Source: Numida meleagris
Taxonomy: Eukaryota > Chordata > Aves > Galliformes > Numididae
Direction: 5' to 3'
NCBI RefSeq assembly: GCF_002078875.1
Contig: NC_034421.1
Coordinates: 130,055 to 194,054 of the forward strand
Length of the DNA stretch: 64,000 nucleotides
Shown: in pieces, positions 12,101 to 24,700 of the stretch
How the letters are laid out: each line of letters begins with the position of its first letter
How positions within the stretch are numbered: the first letter of the stretch is position 1
Translations under genes and position numbers: made by a program
The notes under the pieces: model-generated
Database searches by the model: none
What the model was told of the DNA's origin: nothing
What the model saw: the letters and a program-made list of their open reading frames with translations, nothing else

Positions 12101-12535
12101 ACATGTAGTCACAATGTATTTCCTGATAGTGGGGAATTTCATTTAATTGCCAGCCACTTTTCAGACTGTGTTCTATAAAAAAAAAAAAAATGTAGCTGTG
12201 GAGGTCTGGCCACAAACAGCCAACAACTCTGAAATAAGCCTACAGCACTATTACAGTTTTTATTATTATTGTACCTAGGAGCTCTTGACAAAAGGGCTAC
12301 AAACTGCTGCAACCTGCATAAGCAGTGAGATAGTGCCTAGAAGTGAATGCACAAAAATTAATGACTTAATTACTTTGATAGTTGTTTTCTACGGAGGTTG
12401 CACAATTCCTGTACAGTTTTTGAAACACGAGCCTCGCGGATTACATGACGCTGTAACACTCGGCCTCAGCTCTTGCTTCTTGTTCTCGCGCGCGCTGCGC
12501 CTTTGGAGCTTCAGGGGCTGCCGCCACCTCAGAGG

Positions 12536-12559
12536 ATGGCGGGAATGGAGCGGCTGTGA
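12536..12559 (+). promoter_or_regulatory. SNX29: Short upstream ORF / YY1-like motif in the SNX29 5' region
   Basis: AGAGGATGGCGGGA holds an ATG in strong context (A at -3, G at +4) that opens a seven-codon frame, MAGMERL then TGA, about 170 bases before the SNX29 ATG. The same bases resemble a YY1 site (ATGGCGG). If transcription starts upstream of 12536 it is a uORF that could reduce SNX29 translation; if it starts downstream, it is only a promoter motif. Confidence 0.4.
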
Positions 12560-12731
12560 GGGCGGAGGGGCCCTGCGGGGGAGGAGGTTGCCGGCGTGGA
12601 GCCGTGTTTACTTTCCGGGGCGGCGGGGCGGCTTTCCGGGGCGGTGCGTGTGCGGTGCCCGGCCCGGATTGGGGCTGTGCGGGCTGAGAGAGTGCGTCTG
12701 GCGGAGGGACGCTGCAAGCCCGGCGGCCACC

Positions 12732-12738
12732 ATGAGTG
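12732..12738 (+). CDS. SNX29: SNX29 exon 1 (coding part)
   Basis: Only seven coding bases, ATGAGTG, lie before the donor gtgagt at 12739. The start has an ideal context (GCCACCATGA). Joined to exon 2 it reads MSGSQNND, identical to the human N-terminus as recalled. It lies inside the CpG island. Confidence 0.93.
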
Positions 12739-15700
12739 GTGAGTGGGGGGCTCCTGTGGGGCACTCTCCGCTGCGGGGGGCTGCCTGCAGCCGCCAGGTC
12801 CGTGGCGCGCTCTGCGGGCTGAGGTGGCCGCAGGTACCCCCCGCCCGGCGAGGCGTGGACCTGTACCGAGGGCCGGGGCGCCTTTCCCTTCCCTTCCCTG
12901 CCTCTGTGCGATAGGGTTGGGGGCTCCGAGCGGGCACGGGGTCTGCCAGGCCACGCAGAGCGAGGTGCGGCTCCCCAGAGATGGTGTGCCGCATTGTGAC
13001 CCGCCTGGCCTGCCCTCCGGCAAACTCAAGGCACAAGTGATGCTGATCTCATAGATTTCCATTGCCTTGGCTGTGCAAGGCTGCAGGAAATAAATAATGA
13101 GAGAAAATAAATGGCTAAGAATAAATTAAACAAATGAAAAACTTATTCGCGTACAATTAATGAGACAGGTGAAAAACGTGTCAGGAAGAAAAACTGGTTC
13201 CATCCAGTATTTAAGGTGTATCTGCACATCGAGTATGGTGTTTAGTTCTGGGCCCCTCACTACAAGAGAGACATCAAGGCCCTGGAGTGTATCCAGAGAA
13301 GGGCAGTGGAGCTGTGAAGGGCGTGGAGCACAAGTCTTATGCGGAGCAGCTGAGGTAACTGGGATTGTTCAGTCTGGAGAAGAAGAGGTTTGGGGAGACC
13401 TCATTACTCTCTGCAACTCCCTGAAAGGAGGTTTTAGTGAGGTGGGGGTCAGACTCTTCTCCCAGATAACAGCAGGAGGACAAGAGGCAATAGACTTACT
13501 TAAATTATGCTAGGGAGGTTCAGATCGGATATTAGGTACAGTTTCTTCTCAGAAGGAGTAGTAATGCATTGGAACAGGCTGTGCAGGGAGGTGGTGGAGT
13601 CACTGTCCCTGGAGGTGTTCAGGAAAAGGGAAGATGTGGCACTGAGTGACATGGTTTAGTGGTCATGGTAGTATGGGTTGATGATTGGACTAGATGATCT
13701 TAGTGATCTCTTCCAACCTTATTGATTGTATTATGTCTGTTTGCCAAACTCAGCTGCGACAAGGAGGCCTTGGGGGTGTTCACTTCTAGCCTCAGTGTTC
13801 CTTACCTGACTTTTGCATCCCTAAGAGTTGGAAGCCACTTGACTGGGCCAGCATGAGTTGTTGATGGGTTGGAGGGAAGAATACCAATCATCAACAGTTT
13901 TTTGCTGTAAATATGACAAAATAAGTGGCACCTTGTATGTCTTGAAGCACATTTATAAGTGTTTTATTATTTTTTTGTTTGTTTGTTTTCCTGATTTAAG
14001 GCTTGGTGAGATTGCTTGCCAAATGTGCTAAGAAAAAAACAGAAGATCTAACTGGGATAACTAAATGCTGAACTTCTTAGGGACAGCAGCCATTGCTTAA
14101 AATGAAATGGAAAATGAAAATGAAAACATCTGTATTTTTCTCTGGTTTGTTCTGATTTTGTTGTAAGAAGAAAATGAGAAATTCTCTTAGAAGAAAATAT
14201 TTTTTTAAAAAAAAGAAAAAGGTTTTGTGGAGAACTGTTAATTGGCATTGTGAAAAATGCAAGTAACAGTTAAATCTTTCAAAATGTGGAAAAAAAAAAG
14301 TTTCTCGAACTATTCAGGTCTTGACACTGTATTGACTAAAACTTAATTGTAAAGTCCTTAGGAAGCAGTGTTTTCTAATGGAAAACGTCAGCCCTTCTGT
14401 TCAGGCTTGGAGTAGCCTTCTGCAATTCAGCCCTGGTGCAAATCAGAGCAAAGTCTTTCTAGGAGATGCATCTTTGGGAGCTCCATTTGAATTATGTTCT
14501 GTGACTCAAAGGCAAAGTGGCATCTCTTGTGGTGTAAAGCCTTGTAATGTTGTTTCTAAAAGCTTTATTAATATATGTATTTAATAAAGGATACAGAATT
14601 AAAGGAAGAAAAAAATATTTAATTGCTTAAAAGTAATAATGCCTGGTGTGACATTAAGGTTAGTAATCCAATTGCTTGGCTAATCTACCTGTGTGTAGCC
14701 CGTGCCGGGACGTATATGAGTTTTCTATTTTGATTAGATGTCAAGGTAACAAAATGAACACTATTTTTGCCCTTTGTTAAACATCAATGTTATGAAATCC
14801 TATGCAGTATTTTTTTTCAGAATTACATAAATAGAAGAGTTAAGGACAGAGAAATGTCATTATTTCCTTTATTTGAAATAAATATAGCTAACATTAACAT
14901 CTCCAGATTTAAGCACGTTGTATGGGGAGGGAATAACGCTATGGTCTATGCTTATCTCCCAACCCAGTTTTAGTCCTTAAAATTAAAAGAGCTGCTCCTA
15001 GGATATGGGACCTCCTTTCCTGATGGCTACGTCTACGTATAACATGTATTTTTCAGCCATAGTATTTTTCTAGTGGATGTGAAGGCAACTTCCTGTTGAT
15101 TTTAGCATTTCTTTCTATTGCTAATACTATCTGCTAGTTACTTACTACTATTTTATTGGGCAGCTTGAAAAAGCTAAACTTTAAAAGGAAGTAACACAGG
15201 GCTACTAGATTTATGTATTTGTCAAAAATTAGAGGTGTTTTGTGTCAGTTTTATGACAGTTTCAAAGCACATGTGAAAATAAGGCTTATTCGGGATGAGG
15301 CAGTAGAATCATAGTAGTGTAGTACTACAAGGTAGTGTGCAAATCAGGTCTGGGTTGTATCCTCTGAACCTGTACTAGAGCAAGCAAAAGCAATTACAGA
15401 CTGAGGTTATATGTACAGGACTTCAAGAGGTATGTGAGAACATTCTGAGTTTTTGTTTTTAATCTGTACTCTATAAATGATGAAGACAACCATACTTGCA
15501 AAGAGTTTGCTGGAAATCCTGTTTTCCTTACTTGCATAATGAACTACTGCTTTATGTGTAGATATTTCAGTTACAGTATGGAGAGAAGTTTATCTTGAAA
15601 ACAGGAAAACATGATTGTGAACAACAGAAAATAGCATAAGTCACAGCGGCAGGTGTAGTACCTGAGGCTATTTTGAACTTTTTGACTGAGTAGTTGGAGA

Positions 15701-18700
15701 TGGGAGGAGACTCTTGTTTTTGCTACTTTATACTTAGGTTTTCAGTTTTTTTTTTTTCTAGAGTTATGTATGAACTTCTTCTTTTCTTTTTTTTAACTGC
15801 AGTAGTCTAAATATAACATCTTTCCAAGTAATGCTTTTTTTGTTTGCCTTATGTTTTGTATTTGTATGTGTTTTACTGAAGGTTTTTTTTTTTTTTTTCT
15901 CAATCTATAGGAGGATGTTTTGGTCAGTTTGTGATCCATTTATTTTTTAAACAATATAGAACTGATCACACTTGGTGTTTTTTTTCTGAATATATGCATA
16001 TTTGCTTAAAGACTTCATTTAGAACATCGTTAAGATTGCGAAAGAGCAGATTCTTTAATGGAGTTGGTAGAGACTTGTTTTTACCTTCCATCTACCTTGA
16101 GACAAAAATCATTTCTAAAAATTTCAAGAAATTTTGGAGTACTACATTTTCTATGCTTATTACAAAAAGTAAGAATCTATGCTTTGCTTGAAAAAAAATG
16201 GCACACTTAATTTCTCAATTTCTACAAAAAAAAATTAGACTGTGAATATTATTTTTGTCTACTAATGAACTTGGTATGTTAAACGCAGCGATAGTTGAGT
16301 TCTGCAGACTTGCACTGAGCAGAAACCTCAGCTGCCCTCAGTATGGATGTTACATTACATTGCCTATTAACCTTGTTGATAGTAAAGGTGACCTGAACTA
16401 GCTATGGAAATTATCTGACATAATAATGTGCCATCATAATTTTTGTTAGTAGAAATTTAAGTACAGTAAGGATAAAATAGACATTACATTGCTCTGAATC
16501 CGTGTAAACTTAAGGCTGTTTGAGTCTTTCGGAACATTAATTAGTGCAGTGATCATCTCCTATAGGTTTTCTGTATTCTGTGTTCAGATTCTGGTATCCA
16601 GTTGCAAACCAGTTCCATGTTATCAAATAGATACAAGAAGTGCCAGAAGAAACATCAGTTTAAAAACGTAACCCACATACCTAGTATTTTCATTTGAAAG
16701 GTGTTTTTCATGTTGGGAAATTATTAATTGCATGCATTTGTTGATAAGTAGTCTGAAACTCAAAATGCTCTCCCAGGTACATCAAAAGCATAAGACTGTA
16801 GAAGAAATGAGTTTGAAGCAGCATGGTATGTCTTCCATTTTACCTATGTTGGTATTGCTGTTTATGGAAGGATGTAACAAAACTTGAGATTTAATTGTTT
16901 TCCTTGTTTTACAGTTATGAGGTTGATTATAAACCAGTAGATGCATAGGCATATGTCTCTGTTTTTGGCAATACATGCATGATATATCAAGTATAAGTTT
17001 GTGAAACTAATCTCTGATGTAGCACAGTGTAGAGTAGTAAGGTTTATATGAATTAAGCTTTATCTTCATAGTGGAGTAATTGGCATAATTGTTTGGAAGT
17101 TAGAACGTACTCAGTGCCACGTCTGTCTCTAGTGTCATGAGAGTTGTGCGCATCTTCAGCTGAGTTTGTGTACGTTATTTGACTAACAGAACCAAACATC
17201 GCATATCACATGTCTACACAGTGGGAATCAATTCAGAATCTGAAGTGTGAATTCTTGAAAATCTCTGTAAGCATTGTGAAGCTTAGTTAGAAGCTAAATT
17301 TACGTGTTTTTCCCATTACTTTTTTTAAAATTCTGGCATCATATACATCACAGACGTAGCTTTTCCACCCCCACTCCCTCACCTCCCACATTTAAGATGC
17401 TTCCTCCCGCTGAGGTGGGAGTGAACTGCTTTAAATAGGGTTCTGAAAATAGAAAATTCTGGGGCTGGCACCTTGCAGTGCTGGACAGCAAGAGGAAGAG
17501 TCCAATGTCTTTGGTATCCCTCTTTACTGGAGGGCTTAGTGTGTGGTGATTGGAGAAGTTCGCTCAGGCAGAATTTTAATAATTGGTTTTCAGTCTCTGC
17601 GTACATTAGTTGAATGTTCTTTGGGAGAAAAAGGAGAAAATAATTAACTACAGGCAAGTCAGGGATGTTTTGCAAGGTTTTTTGAACCTGAGCTCAGAAT
17701 GAAGAAATATTAGAGGTGATGTAGGTTAATTAAACCACAAATTTTACACATATTCATGTGAGTTTATAAAGCATGTGTAGACAATCAAAATACTATGTTA
17801 TTTGTTGTTGAAATGTTGGAGAAGTTAAAGATTGTCTTGTGTAGTTTCTTGCACAGTAACAAACAGCTTTATAGGTATTAATCAGGAAGAAGACTACACT
17901 GGAATCTAAATGTTAAGGGCTTTTTTGTAACAATTGTTCTCCTTTTGTCTAACTCTTTCTATAGTAAGGCTGTTCGACAGTAACAAGGTATTACTGCTGT
18001 CTCTTCCCTGTTTTTTTCTTGTGCTCTGATGATATACTATACTGGTAGTTGTCCCCATATGAGAATTTATGGGGTTGCAGTGTGAACTGCATCATAAACC
18101 TAATTCAACAACTTCAACAAAATCTTTAATTTATTTCAAGCTTTGCAGTATGGACCCACAGGTAGCTGCGCTAAGATGATGGGAGCTAGCTGTGCTGCCT
18201 GTATGCTGTTACGTTATATTCGATATTGCTACAGTATACCCTGTATCACTAAACCACTCTTATTTAAAAAAAGAATTTAATTATTTTTTTCAAACAGTCC
18301 TCCTTCATATTAGAGAAAAGTTACCTGAAACATCAAAATACGGACTTATACTACATCATTTTACTTAGAGAAAATTAATCTATAAATTTAATGGAATAAC
18401 TGGCACATGAAGAAGGTTTTTCAGGGCACTAATGTTGACCATGATATACTTCTCTTAAAATTTTATTTATTTTTCAGTAATAGAATTTTGTTGAATTTTC
18501 AGGTTCACAAAACAATGACATGAAAAGGCAGTTTCTTCTAGAACGGTTACTGGATGCAGTTAAACAGGTGAGAAATCCAATCCAATTTCTACAATATCCT
18601 AAAATATTTGTGTTGTCAGTACTGACAGGATCTGTCATTGCCTTTATTTTATTTTTACTTTTTACCAGACAAAGAAGAAACCTTGTCTTTTGTACAGTAC

Positions 18701-21700
18701 TGCTGAATTTTTGTGTCTGCTAGCAAATGAGTGTTATGCAGAGCTTCTTTGAAATTCTTGTGTAGACAAGTTATATTTGTAGTACTTACTATATGTCTGA
18801 GATAAATTGTGCACTGTGAAGGCTAAATTGGATAGCATTATAAAGAATCGTCTTTATTTCTTCACACTAGGGTTTTAGTGAAGGGTAAAGATGGGACTGA
18901 TTGATTAATTCTGTATCAACATGAAGTTTAGCATATAGAATATAATAGATTTGATTGAACTTAAGAGCATGGAAGGTAAAAGAATGCCTTGAAAGTAAGC
19001 TAACCATATGTTTTATAGAGAATAGTTCTTCTATAATTGCAGCACTGAGCCAAGTAGGAGCATTTTTTTGTTTCTATGGGTAGACATTTAAAACTCAAAA
19101 GTAATAATTTTTCTTCAGGTAATGAAAGTGTGGTGCTGTGGCTAGAAAGAACATATGTGAACTGCAAGGGTAGTCTGTTAGTGGAATACGATGCTAAAAA
19201 GTGATTTTTGGTTGCAGAGTGTATTTTCTAATACTCTATCTTGTACTGTTTTCTTTTTGTCATGAATTTTGGTTTCTTAAAGGGAAGTGTTTCGGCATAT
19301 TGTGTGTCTTAGTGTAATGAAACATTCTTAAAATCTCTTTATTGCAGTGTCAAATACGATTTGGAGGAAGAAAAGAAATTGCTTCAGATTCTGATAGCAG
19401 GTAAGATCCACTGCTTTTTTGCATCCTTGAATAAAACTCAGTTGTTCTGGAATGCTCAGGCAGAGTTCTGAGCCACTTTATTAGCTGTTCTTATTTAATT
19501 GTTTAATTTTAGTTCAAGTATCTTTCCTTCCTTTTAGAAAGCAGTTTTGCATAGTTTTTGCAGCCAGGTGACAGCTTTCATAGAACTTGGGTTTTAAGTA
19601 TTGTCTATTCCCTGGTAAAAATAAAACTTGGAGAAAATCAATGCAAACTCTGGAAATCTAATTTCCATTATACCTTAGGCCTTATTATTTTCTGTCGGTT
19701 ACAGTAGTAATCCTTGTTTTGGCAGATTGAGCTTTAAAACTACTCTTGTTAGTGTTACTACTTGTATAAAAACTGATGTATTAAATGGGTTATGTTTTGT
19801 ATTATACTTGTATTATAATGTACTAACGCAAGTATCAAAATTGTCAACTAATTGTATTGGACATTTTAGTATATTTTCAGAAAATAATTTATTGCATGTG
19901 TAGTATATTTATGAATATATAATTGCCTTATATGAAAATTAGGTAATCCAAAGCTGAATTACCATAGCTAAAAAACATTATAGCAGGTGCGGATAACTTT
20001 TCATATTGCTAATTCTCCTGAATGTAATTTGTGCCCCATCTTTGAGTAGTGATAATGAAACTGGGGCATGGCTATGTTGTACTGTTTGCAAATAATAAGA
20101 TTAATGCATGCAAAGGATCTTCCACTGTATGTAAAATAAAGGTTCTCCTTTACATTCTCTGCTTAGAGATTTGGAGTAAACATGCTCCAGAGAAATGTAG
20201 TTGATTGTTCTTTTCATGTGATTTGTGTAAAAATTTGGTTGCAGAGTCACTTGCTTGTGTGCTCAGTTTGAAGCTGTGTTACAGCATGGTCTGAGGAGGA
20301 GCCGAGGACTAGCATTAACAGCTGCAGCAATCAAGCAGGCAGCAGGTTTCTCTAGTAAAACTGAAACAGGTAATTCATTAATCATAACTATTCTATTAAA
20401 AAAAAAAAGTAAGCGCAAGGAAGCAGTATGATTTCAAATAGAAGTTTTGAGCAGTGAACCAAGCTGCAGACTGTAGAATAATTGGAACCTCATTAAGGGG
20501 TGAAAATGGTTATTGCTTTCTTAATCAAGTGTTTAACTTTCATACTAAGTTTCTGTAGGAGTTTTGGAATTTGAAAATGTGCAATTCCTATAGTTCCATC
20601 ATGGATAATATCATTGGCAAGTTTATTTTGACATCTGGTAGAAATGAACATTGTGCAGTTGTGCTGTTTATACTCCAGTGGTTTCATTCTTAATGCTATC
20701 TTACTCTGTTCTTTAACTGCCATTTTCTTTATCATCAGAACTATTTGACCTCTAGGTATCGATGCCATTTTAAAAGCAAAACTTTTGTTGCTTTTATTGG
20801 GTGGACAGCCAGGACAGTTGTTTTCTTATTTATTTCTTTTTAAAAAGTGATTATTATTGTGCCTTCATTTTGAGGCTCACCTTGTTTTTTATCAAAATTA
20901 TGTACAGGTATTCATCTTCAATAATTTTGTTGTGAAGTTTGACTTACAGTTAATCTTCTATCATTTCTTAACCAGTATCCATATCTTATAATGAAGTGTT
21001 TCTGTTTGAATTTGAAACATGTAACACGTAGTTGGTGTTTATTTTTTTGTTTCTTTTTAATACTCTATGGTATTGAAATTATACAGTTTAATCTCCAAAT
21101 ATGACTTCCCATTACACATTGCAATTGCTTGTAATAGGTGTTACATTAATGCTTTATGCATAAGTTGTTATAGTGTTGCCTTAAATTTCTATAACAGTGT
21201 CTTCTGCTGATGATAGGCTGAAACGGTGGGTCTTTGTGTGCTGGCTTTTAGAGAAGTCTGCATTTCTTTTACTTAATAATGGGCAGATTCTACATAACAA
21301 GTAAAGACATTCAGAGGTTTACAATCTTTACAGATTTTTTCATTTCTTCTGTATGGTTTTATTCTCCTGTGCTTTTGTCTCTTCATTTAACTTTTTATTC
21401 TCTTTTTATGCTCTTTTTATGCTCTTCATTTATCTTCATAGTTAAGATTATGTGAGAATGAATGCTGTAGCTGATATCAAAATGTGATTGCATTCCCTGC
21501 AGAATTCACTTTAAAACATATTAGGGCAGTATTGCTAAAAGATTCTAAATAGCTGAACTCTTCCATTGCCTCTCTCTTACTAAAGATACTAGACTCACTG
21601 AAAGCTTTCCGCCAGTGATATTTTTCTAGCATTTTTGTACTGCACAGATTCAGAGGGTTATAGGCTAATTAAGGTTGGAATTGTCCTCAGGAGGTCTGCA

Positions 21701-24700
21701 GTCCAGCAAACATCTGTGAAGTTGAGTGAGATTGCTCAAGGTGTTATCCATTAGGAAACTAGTATTTCTAACTTTGGCAAATAATCTCAAATAATCTTCT
21801 AACATGAGACAGTCATGACAAATACAAAACTATTCTTTAATTGACTGAAATTGAAATGCACAGTGGCTGTATAATATGAATTTTTTGCTTTTCTTTGTAC
21901 AAGAAGTTGATGAGCCTGGCTTCAAACTGATCTCTTTGCTTTCTGTGCTCTAACTTTTGGACATAGTTGCTCACTGGTGTTGAGTAGTGATTCATCATGC
22001 AATACTGTAGTTACTGGAGCTGTGATATAATTAATATTACATCAGCTGTTTTCACAAAGTGATTAATATTTGGGTGAATTGCGTAACAAGTGTTTGCCTA
22101 TGGTGCAATTATACAAATCATATTTTACTGAAATTAAAATAAATCTTGCATCTAAATAATATGTATAGGATTACTTGCTATGAAAATTAGTATCAGCTGT
22201 TAGAACTTGAATTTTCATTTAATTCTACTATTGAAGAGAATGTGTTCATTTGAAAATGCCACTTGCATAATCTTTTTCAGCAAGTAAGTCATGGAGAGAC
22301 TTAGAGTACATAATGCCTTAATTTCCACTGAATAGATTTTGATTAAAAACTGATTGTCAAAATCCTTGATATCTGTAAATAAACAAAATGCCAGGAAACA
22401 CTGAGTTTCACTCTCAAGAGCACAAGAGGAAAACTGCTTATTTTCTATTCCTGTAATAATTTCACTTCCTTCTTTTGCATTGTTTTGACTTTTAGCAAGA
22501 CAGAAAATCAAATTCTATTGTTTATATGAAAAAATAAAATAATTAAATCAATGTTTACTTGATACAAATCCAACATTTTATGGTCTACTTTATTTTTGGG
22601 GTATACACGTATTTGATTTTTGAAACGCAGATCAGGTAAGTAGAAGTCAAAGGGATAGGATATAGGATGCTTTCATGTGGGCTTCATGCTATTCTGTGGG
22701 CTTCCTTATTGTTTTTACATGTTAATCTGTCTATAAGGTTTTAGTTCAGCCAAGTATACCCATAGTTTGCGTCTCTTTGGATCTGTTGTAGTTTCCATTG
22801 AAATAATTAGGAGGCATTACTTTTGGAGTGACCACTGTAGATAAAATAAGAGCTTAGTGTGGTGTTTTTGTTTTGTTTTTCTGCAGAGCCAGTGTTTTGG
22901 TACTATGTGAAAGAAGTTCTGAATAAACACGAACTGCAGCGCTTTTACTCTCTGAAGACAATTACTACAGATATTGGCAGAGGCCGGGCTTGGTTGCGCT
23001 GTGCATTGAATGAACATTCCCTAGAAAGATATGTTCATATGCTACTTGCAGACAAGAGTCGGCTTAGGTACTGTATTTGTTCTCATTGTCATGCAGGAAA
23101 TGTGCATATATTGACAAATGAAATATTGAGATTAAAAAGTCAACAAAATCCCAACAAGAAATACAACTGTAATAATATATTAATTTGTATTCTAGTGATA
23201 CCGCTTAACCTTATGTGTGTTTATTTTGTTCATTTTTGAAATTTTGAGTCACTGAGATAGTGCCTTGTGCCCCAATCAATGTGTGACCTGAAACTGGCTT
23301 ATATATATATATATTATATTATATAACTTATTTTGTATTGTGAAAACCTAAGATACTTTGGGTGTACAAAATACACCTATGTTCATTCTTGCCTGAGTCT
23401 TACCTTTTCTGTTATACATATTACAATCCTTTTCTTTTGGGTAGTCTGTGGTATTTATTATTCTAATGGTTGAGCTTGACCCATGAATTCAGCAGAAAGG
23501 CTCTATTTCCATTTGCATCAACTAATGGATATACTTTCAGAACTGGTCTCTTTAGTACTTTTCAGTCTGTTTCAGCCTTCTGTAGCTTTCTTGCAAGACA
23601 GATTTTGAAATGAAATCAAATAGAGACAAAACAAGATCAACAACAAAAATCTGAAAACTGTTGTAGGAGATATTTGTGATTTGGATTACTCAGTCATTTA
23701 GTACTCTCATGTGTGTACCAGTATATGTGCTGTAGCAAGACTCAGCGCTCTGAGCATTGCACATGAACCCTTGTTTCCAAAAAGGCTTATTGTAGAATAT
23801 TTAAGATATGTTTTCTGAATTCAAGTGGAATTTACAGAATCAGTTTATATCCTGAACTCCTATCTGTTTTGAAAACTTAAATCTATTATGTTTAATGTAG
23901 ATTGAGGTCTTTCTTGCTGTTTGTTTTTATGTTTTTTGGTTTTTTTTTTTAATCTGAATGCTGACAGCTAAAATACAGCATCCTGCTACTAAAAAGAACT
24001 GGATTTAGAATGACTAACTTTTTGTTCGCTGCGAAGTTTCTTTTCCTTTGTGGTTTTGGGTGTTGAAACAGCTTGTCAAACTGCTTAGATGTTTAGGTTG
24101 TGTTCATGCATTCTAATGCTTTGTAAAGACCTGGTGACCATAAAGTCAGCTGTAATTATTTAAAACTTACATATCTGGAATAGCAAAAGTAGGCATTGAC
24201 AAACAATTGTGACTACTATTGTAGCATTAACCTCCTAAGTGTTTTTTTTTCCCAATTAAAAAGATGTGGTGCTACAACTACAGGTAAAATACAATTTCAG
24301 TAATTCTCATGTTTTTCACCTAAAGAAATGCATGTTTATTTGCTGTTTTAGGATATCTCGTGATTGTTTAGACAGTCTAAATATTTCAGAACTTCAGGGA
24401 GTTACTGTGATATATGTTTGATTTGTTGGTGTACTCATACGTATTTTTCAGAGTTTTAAAAGTGGAATGTATGTAAGTGTTCGACTGAATAGTCTTTGCT
24501 TTTTCTTTCCAAATCATAGTGTCTTCTATGAAGACTGGTCTTTTATGATGGATGAAGAACGTTCTAGTATGATCCCTACAATGGCAGCTGGTAACACCTT
24601 CACATATGTGCTACTATTCTGGGAAAGCTATTTCATTTTGAGATGTTATTTCTGTTTCAGTTGTGAGGATTTTCTCTAACCTGTTAGCTTCTGTGGAGAA

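Larger units (their letters stand above)
5111..12430. other. GSPT1-SNX29 intergenic region
   Basis: About 7 kb, mostly AT-rich unique sequence. Apart from the exon-like block at 5677-5774 and small local repeats (GTTT run at 5638-5657, a CT-rich inverted repeat at 6371-6414, a two-copy repeat at 9066-9123) I see nothing I can name. In mammals TNFRSF17 lies between these two genes. I looked for a short cysteine-rich ectodomain exon, a membrane exon and the C-terminal motif with clustered cysteines, and recognised none. Confidence 0.7.
12430..13050 (+). promoter_or_regulatory. SNX29: SNX29 promoter CpG island, 5' UTR and exon 1
   Basis: CpG-dense block between AT-rich flanks, with GC boxes (gggcggcggggcggc and gggcggtg around 12620-12645). 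It carries the SNX29 start codon at 12732. The transcription start cannot be fixed from sequence; a position between about 12450 and 12700 is likely. Frames on both strands between 12285 and 13062 are GC-driven shadows. Confidence 0.8.
20370..22886 (+). other. SNX29: SNX29 intron 4
   Basis: 2.5 kb of AT-rich sequence. It holds an old CR1 scrap (about 21648-21755), a solo mariner end (22765-22837), and a small tandem of ctctttttatg units near 21400-21430. Confidence 0.8.

Noticed and set aside
12285..13062. Overlapping frames of 100-209 codons on both strands at the SNX29 CpG island
   Set aside because: GC-driven frames overlapping the promoter and first exon, with no family resemblance. The true coding part here is only seven bases.
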